9,611 bases of DNA from an uncultured Clostridia bacterium (GTDB taxonomy: Bacteria > Bacillota > Clostridia > UBA1381), in contig CAJONM010000089.1 of NCBI GenBank assembly GCA_905235885.1, positions 1 through 9,611 of the forward strand, written 5' to 3'. Below, in pieces: positions 7,443 to 9,611 of this stretch (position 1 is the stretch's first letter; the number at the start of each line of letters is the position of its first letter). The notes beneath the pieces were generated by a model. It saw only the letters and a list, made by a program, of their open reading frames with translations. It was not told where the DNA came from and made no database searches. The translations under genes and the position numbers were made by a program.

Positions 7443-8080
7443 AGCTCTGTGCCTCTTAATATATTTTTAAACACTTTCATCCACTCTTTTGCAATAAGCT
7501 CATGTCCCATGGGTGTGGGATGAACGCCGTCCTTTAGCCAATATGTAGTTTCGGCAAGCTTTGCCGCCGCATCGAATTTGTCCATAAGCTTTACAAACGG
7601 CAATCCATGTTTTTTTGCGACGCGTGCTGCGGCAGCGGCGTTTTCTTCCGTTCCGCGCCTGAACTCGTCCCATTTCTCCTCGGTTGCCGGTCCTTTAAGC
7701 ACGAACGGTTCAAGTATCATGATACGCGTAGACGGCAGAGCCTCTTTTATTCTGCTGATAAGCATATCATAGTATATCTCATAATCCTTACAGGAAACGC
7801 CGTTTCCGGATGCAAGCTCATGCCATACATCGTTTATTCCCATCAGTATGCTCATAACATCGGGTTGTATATTGATTATATCGCTTCTTATCCTCGCAAG
7901 AACATCAATACTGCGGTTTCCGCCTATGCCGCGATTTATGAATTCATACTTTTCCGGCTCCTCAAATCCAAGCCTTGCAGCCACAAGATTGGGATAACCG
8001 ACACCTAAGTGCTGATCAAACTCACGCTCGCGAGCGGCATCTGTTATAGAGTCTCCCTGAAATAAGATTTTTATTTTCAT
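7439..8080 (-). CDS. SGNH-hydrolase acetylesterase (Axe2-like)
   Basis: Esterase of the SGNH/GDSL fold. All four blocks are visible in 213 residues: block I LFQGDSITDA (Ser11), block II NRGIGGN (oxyanion Gly), block III MGINDVWHE (Asn83) and block V DGVHPTPMGHE (Asp184, His187). The GINDVW block and overall size resemble intracellular xylo-oligosaccharide acetylesterases such as Geobacillus Axe2, from which I infer deacetylation of xylan-derived oligosaccharides. There is no signal peptide. AAGGAG follows directly on the TAA of the regulator frame and stands 8 nt before the ATG, so it is tightly placed in the operon. The downstream alpha/beta-hydrolase esterase overlaps it by 4 nt; two esterases of unrelated fold side by side suggest different acetyl positions or substrates. 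Lysophospholipase or other lipid activity is less likely in this context. Confidence 0.9.
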   Translation of the reverse strand: MKIKILFQGDSITDAAREREFDQHLGVGYPNLVAARLGFEEPEKYEFINRGIGGNRSIDVLARIRSDIINIQPDVMSILMGINDVWHELASGNGVSCKDYEIYYDMLISRIKEALPSTRIMILEPFVLKGPATEEKWDEFRRGTEENAAAAARVAKKHGLPFVKLMDKFDAAAKLAETTYWLKDGVHPTPMGHELIAKEWMKVFKNILRGTEL

Positions 8081-8094
8081 GTTTTGTTCTCCTT

Positions 8095-8478
8095 TTATGA
8101 ATTTATGTTTTTATAGTCATTTGGTGTAAATCCCAGATAACTTTTAAATGCCGTATTGAACGCGGCTGTATCTGAATATCCGACCTCTCCGGCCACCTGC
8201 TTTATTGAACGGTTCGGATGCCGCAAGAGTCTGCGCTTTGCCTGCTTCATGCGATATTCGATAAGATATTCCTTAGGCGTTTTCCTAAACACCGTCTTAA
8301 ACAGCCGCAAGAGATGCATCTCGCTTATACCGGCGGCTTCGGCAAGCTCACGGTTTGTTATTTTTGACGCATAGTTCAAACGGATATATTCCACACGCGG
8401 CAGCAGACGCTGCTCTTCGGGTGTGGTTAAATTCGCCTCATCCTCTGATAGGATAGCTGTATATATAAGCAGCTCATA
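8095..8478 (-). pseudogene. AraC-type DNA-binding domain, out of frame with the upstream regulator half
   Basis: A complete AraC/XylS DNA-binding domain. Helix-turn-helix 1 is in ITNRELAEAAGISEMHLLRL, the connecting helix in FKTVFRKTPKEYLIEYRMKQA, and helix-turn-helix 2 in SIKQVAGEVGYSDTAAFNTAF, followed by the family signature end KSYLGFTPNDYK. A GTG at 8394 would give a 99-residue product. However, the frame stays open and protein-like upstream to about 8478, reading RYELLIYTAILSEDEANL and then TTPEEQRLLPRVEYIRLNY, which is the usual linker between an AraC sensor domain and its DNA-binding domain. So the domain starts mid-protein, and its sensor half is missing or replaced. It is followed 14 nt later by the SGNH esterase start. 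Whether a free domain is made is unknown; no good ribosome binding site precedes 8394. Confidence 0.8.
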
Positions 8479-9056
8479 CCTGTTTCAGCGCATAGCGTGT
8501 CTATCGACAGATCGCCTTTGAGATTTTTCCGTATATATGACAGTACGCTTGAAAAATCATAAGATACATCACCAGTCGCCGCTTCACCTCTGAGCGCGAT
8601 ACTCAGCTCACATAATATCTCATATAATATGGAATGCATTATGACATTTCCTGCCTCGGTATCCTCGGAATACTGTACTGACGCATTATACATAAGTATA
8701 TCTATGCGTCTTGTTGCTGCCTCGCCCAATCTTATTACCCTGCTTCTGAAGCCAAGCCCCAAAAGCTCGGGCAAATTGTCTTTTTTCGTGCCTATGCTGA
8801 AATTTATATAGCTTATTATCCAGGGTCTGTCCGAAGTCGCGCGGTATTTGCGCGGTGTATTCGGCGTATACCAGAACATATCGCCCTTGCCGACCTCATG
8901 GGGAACATCATCCTCATCGTAACACACGCCCCTGCCGCATTTACAAAAACACAGCCTGTAAAATGCCGGAGCATATCTGCCGGGATCATCATACTGCTCG
9001 ATTATCCTTGCGCGATATGCGTGAACAGGCGTTTGATGAAAATCGCCTATGAGCAT
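8427..9056 (-). pseudogene. AraC-family regulator, cupin sensor half with truncated DNA-binding domain
   Basis: N-terminal part of an AraC-type transcription regulator, expected to sense a sugar or oligosaccharide and control this operon. Residues about 15-90 form the cupin sensor: FYRLCFCKCGRGVCYDED, then GKGDMFWYTPNTPRKYRA (57-73) and WIISYINFS. Residues about 110-155 are the helical linker. Residues 168-195 (SSVLSYIRKNLKGDLSIDTL, then CAETGMS) are the start of its own first helix-turn-helix. After GMS the reading turns to nonsense (CLYIQLSYQRMRRI) and stops. In the next frame, at exactly this point, the linker of an AraC protein begins. GGAGG 6 nt before the ATG and a consensus promoter show a genuine gene start. 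It is first in the operon with the esterases and kinase. As it stands it cannot bind DNA normally. Confidence 0.82.
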
Positions 9057-9083
9057 GGTATCCCTCCTTTGAGCCTTTGTACT

Positions 9084-9112
9084 ATTATATTAGATTTTTT
9101 TGCAGCTGTCAA
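9084..9112 (-). promoter_or_regulatory. Exact-consensus sigma-A promoter of the AraC/esterase/kinase operon
   Basis: On the minus strand, TTGACA (9107-9112), a 17-bp A-rich spacer and TATAAT (9084-9089) match the consensus fully. The leader is about 20-25 nt and contains AAAGGAGG before the regulator ATG at 9056. It is the only clear promoter for the genes down to the terminator at 5654. Confidence 0.85.
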
Positions 9113-9129
9113 GTCATAACATATCACAA

Positions 9130-9167
9130 AAAGGGATGCAAAAACACTTTGTTTTTTACATCCCTTT
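9130..9167 (-). terminator. Hairpin, probable leftward intrinsic terminator with no visible gene
   Basis: AAAGGGATG (9130-9138) pairs with CATCCCTTT (9159-9167). One mismatch inward, A5/T5 pairing extends the stem. Leftward, the stem leads into a run of five T, better than the rightward TTTCT. No minus-strand gene is visible to its right within the window, so it may insulate the regulator promoter or be left over from a gene now displaced. Confidence 0.6.
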
Positions 9168-9331
9168 CTATCAAAGCATTTGCCCCGGGAGTTTTACAGT
9201 TTTGAATAAAGAAAATCGTTAAAAGCCGCATAAATGCTTAATTTTTTTGTCAATTTTTTCGATTTTCCTTTTGCGTCTTTGTGCGTCTTGTGGTATAATA
9301 TAGATAGATATATCTTCTTGGAGGCGATTTT
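9168..9331. other. AT-rich intergenic DNA, probable left edge of the transposase relic
   Basis: No coding frame is supported here. An imperfect inverted repeat (GAAAATCG at 9211-9218, CGATTTTC at 9260-9267) and long T runs are present. The right half carries the promoter and ribosome binding site of the transposase remnant. The element's terminal repeat cannot be defined because its other end is not in the window. Confidence 0.5.
9271..9299 (+). promoter_or_regulatory. Promoter of the transposase remnant
   Basis: TTGCGT (9271-9276), a 17-bp spacer and TATAAT (9294-9299), with the extended TGG immediately before the -10. The strong -10 makes up for a poor -35. A TTGGAGG ribosome binding site follows at about 9319-9325, before the ATG at 9332. 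It is the only rightward promoter seen. Confidence 0.65.
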
Positions 9332-9611
9332 ATGAGAATTAGAACCACACCTGCAAAAAACGGCAGATTGTTTTATGTTATCAACACATATTAGTATATC
9401 GGTATTTAGAAAAGAAGCTGAATTATCAATTCACTTGTGAACAATTGATAGAAACATTGCAAGACATGGAAGTACGGGAGTTGGTTGGAGAAGGATATTT
9501 ACCTGCATATACAAGAACGGATGTAACTGATGCGTTGCACGACGCATTCGGATTCCGAACAGATTCAGAGATAATCACTCAGCCGATGATGAAAAAAATT
9601 TTAAAGGAGGC
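9332..9611 (+). pseudogene. Gutted IS transposase (N-terminal 20 codons joined to the C-terminal tail)
   Basis: From the ATG at 9332, with good ribosome binding site and promoter, 20 codons read MRIRTTPAKNGRLFYVINTY and stop at TAG (9392-9394). This resembles the N-terminus of IS1634-like transposases. In another frame from about 9388 the reading is ILVYRYLEKKLNYQFTCEQL and then IETLQDMEVRELVGEGYLPA. It continues through YTRTDVTDALHDAFGFRTD to the window edge. That is the end of the DDE catalytic domain (hydrophobic helix then LEKKL) plus the C-terminal tail of the same kind of transposase. The central part with the catalytic acidic residues, several hundred codons, is missing, so the element cannot move on its own. 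Family name is from memory of motifs, so transposase is secure but IS1634 is tentative. The end lies beyond 9611. Confidence 0.7.

Noticed and set aside
8095..8394. Stand-alone 99-residue AraC DNA-binding protein starting at GTG
   Set aside because: The frame continues upstream with a typical AraC linker and there is no ribosome binding site at 8394. It is better read as part of a broken regulator.
9211..9267. Inverted repeat GAAAATCG / CGATTTTC as terminal repeat of the insertion element
   Set aside because: Both copies are on the same side of the transposase remnant, so they cannot be the two ends; the stem is short and AT-rich.
9602..9610. Perfect AAAGGAGG ribosome binding site at the right edge
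   Set aside because: The bases also encode Lys-Glu in the transposase tail frame (MKKILKE), and no start codon is visible, so it is not called.
1..9611. CRISPR array, tRNA or rRNA, riboswitch, or an unknown defence system
   Set aside because: No regularly spaced repeats, no cloverleaf or rRNA signature, and leaders of only about 20-30 nt before the operons. The genes are carbohydrate enzymes, with no nuclease, helicase or toxin motifs.

Overview
The window looks like a hemicellulose- or glycoside-utilisation locus from a Clostridia-type Firmicute, probably a gut or rumen anaerobe. The grounds are strong AGGAGG-type ribosome binding sites, AT-rich intergenic DNA with sigma-A promoters, a mix of intracellular carbohydrate enzymes, and a transposase relic of a kind I associate with clostridia. 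No visible glycosidase or esterase has a signal peptide, so the locus probably processes imported oligosaccharides in the cytoplasm. The taxonomic placement is inference.

Nearly everything is on the minus strand, so gene order runs from right to left. (i) 9057-9611: a hairpin, then a plus-strand promoter and ribosome binding site driving a gutted transposase that keeps only its first 20 residues and its C-terminal tail. (ii) 5654-9112: one apparent operon. It has an exact-consensus promoter, an AraC-type regulator that is broken or chimeric, an SGNH acetylesterase, an alpha/beta-hydrolase esterase overlapping it by 4 nt, a ROK sugar kinase, and a hairpin terminator. (iii) 3699-5631: an intact GH51 alpha-L-arabinofuranosidase with its own exact-consensus promoter. 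(iv) 1-3679: a third unit. It has its own promoter, a membrane protein with a long acidic tail carrying four copies of a YDx(D/N)(S/T)LW motif, a GH2 beta-galactosidase-type gene broken by two internal losses, and the first 201 codons of an aldo/keto reductase that runs off the left edge.

Read together, the intact genes fit removal of arabinosyl side chains (GH51) and of acetyl groups (two esterases of different folds), followed by phosphorylation of released hexose or hexosamine (ROK kinase). The GH2 enzyme as it stands has lost its general acid/base region and should be inactive. 

Two things stand out. First, three loci show four internal joins in which the N- and C-terminal parts are recognisable but the middle is gone (GH2 twice, AraC, transposase), while the genes between them are intact. 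This means either real deletion-driven decay or assembly error, and read mapping would separate them. Second, the acidic-tail membrane protein, which I do not recognise, has a repeated short motif that looks like an array of docking sites. I see no RNA genes, CRISPR array, riboswitch or complete mobile element.
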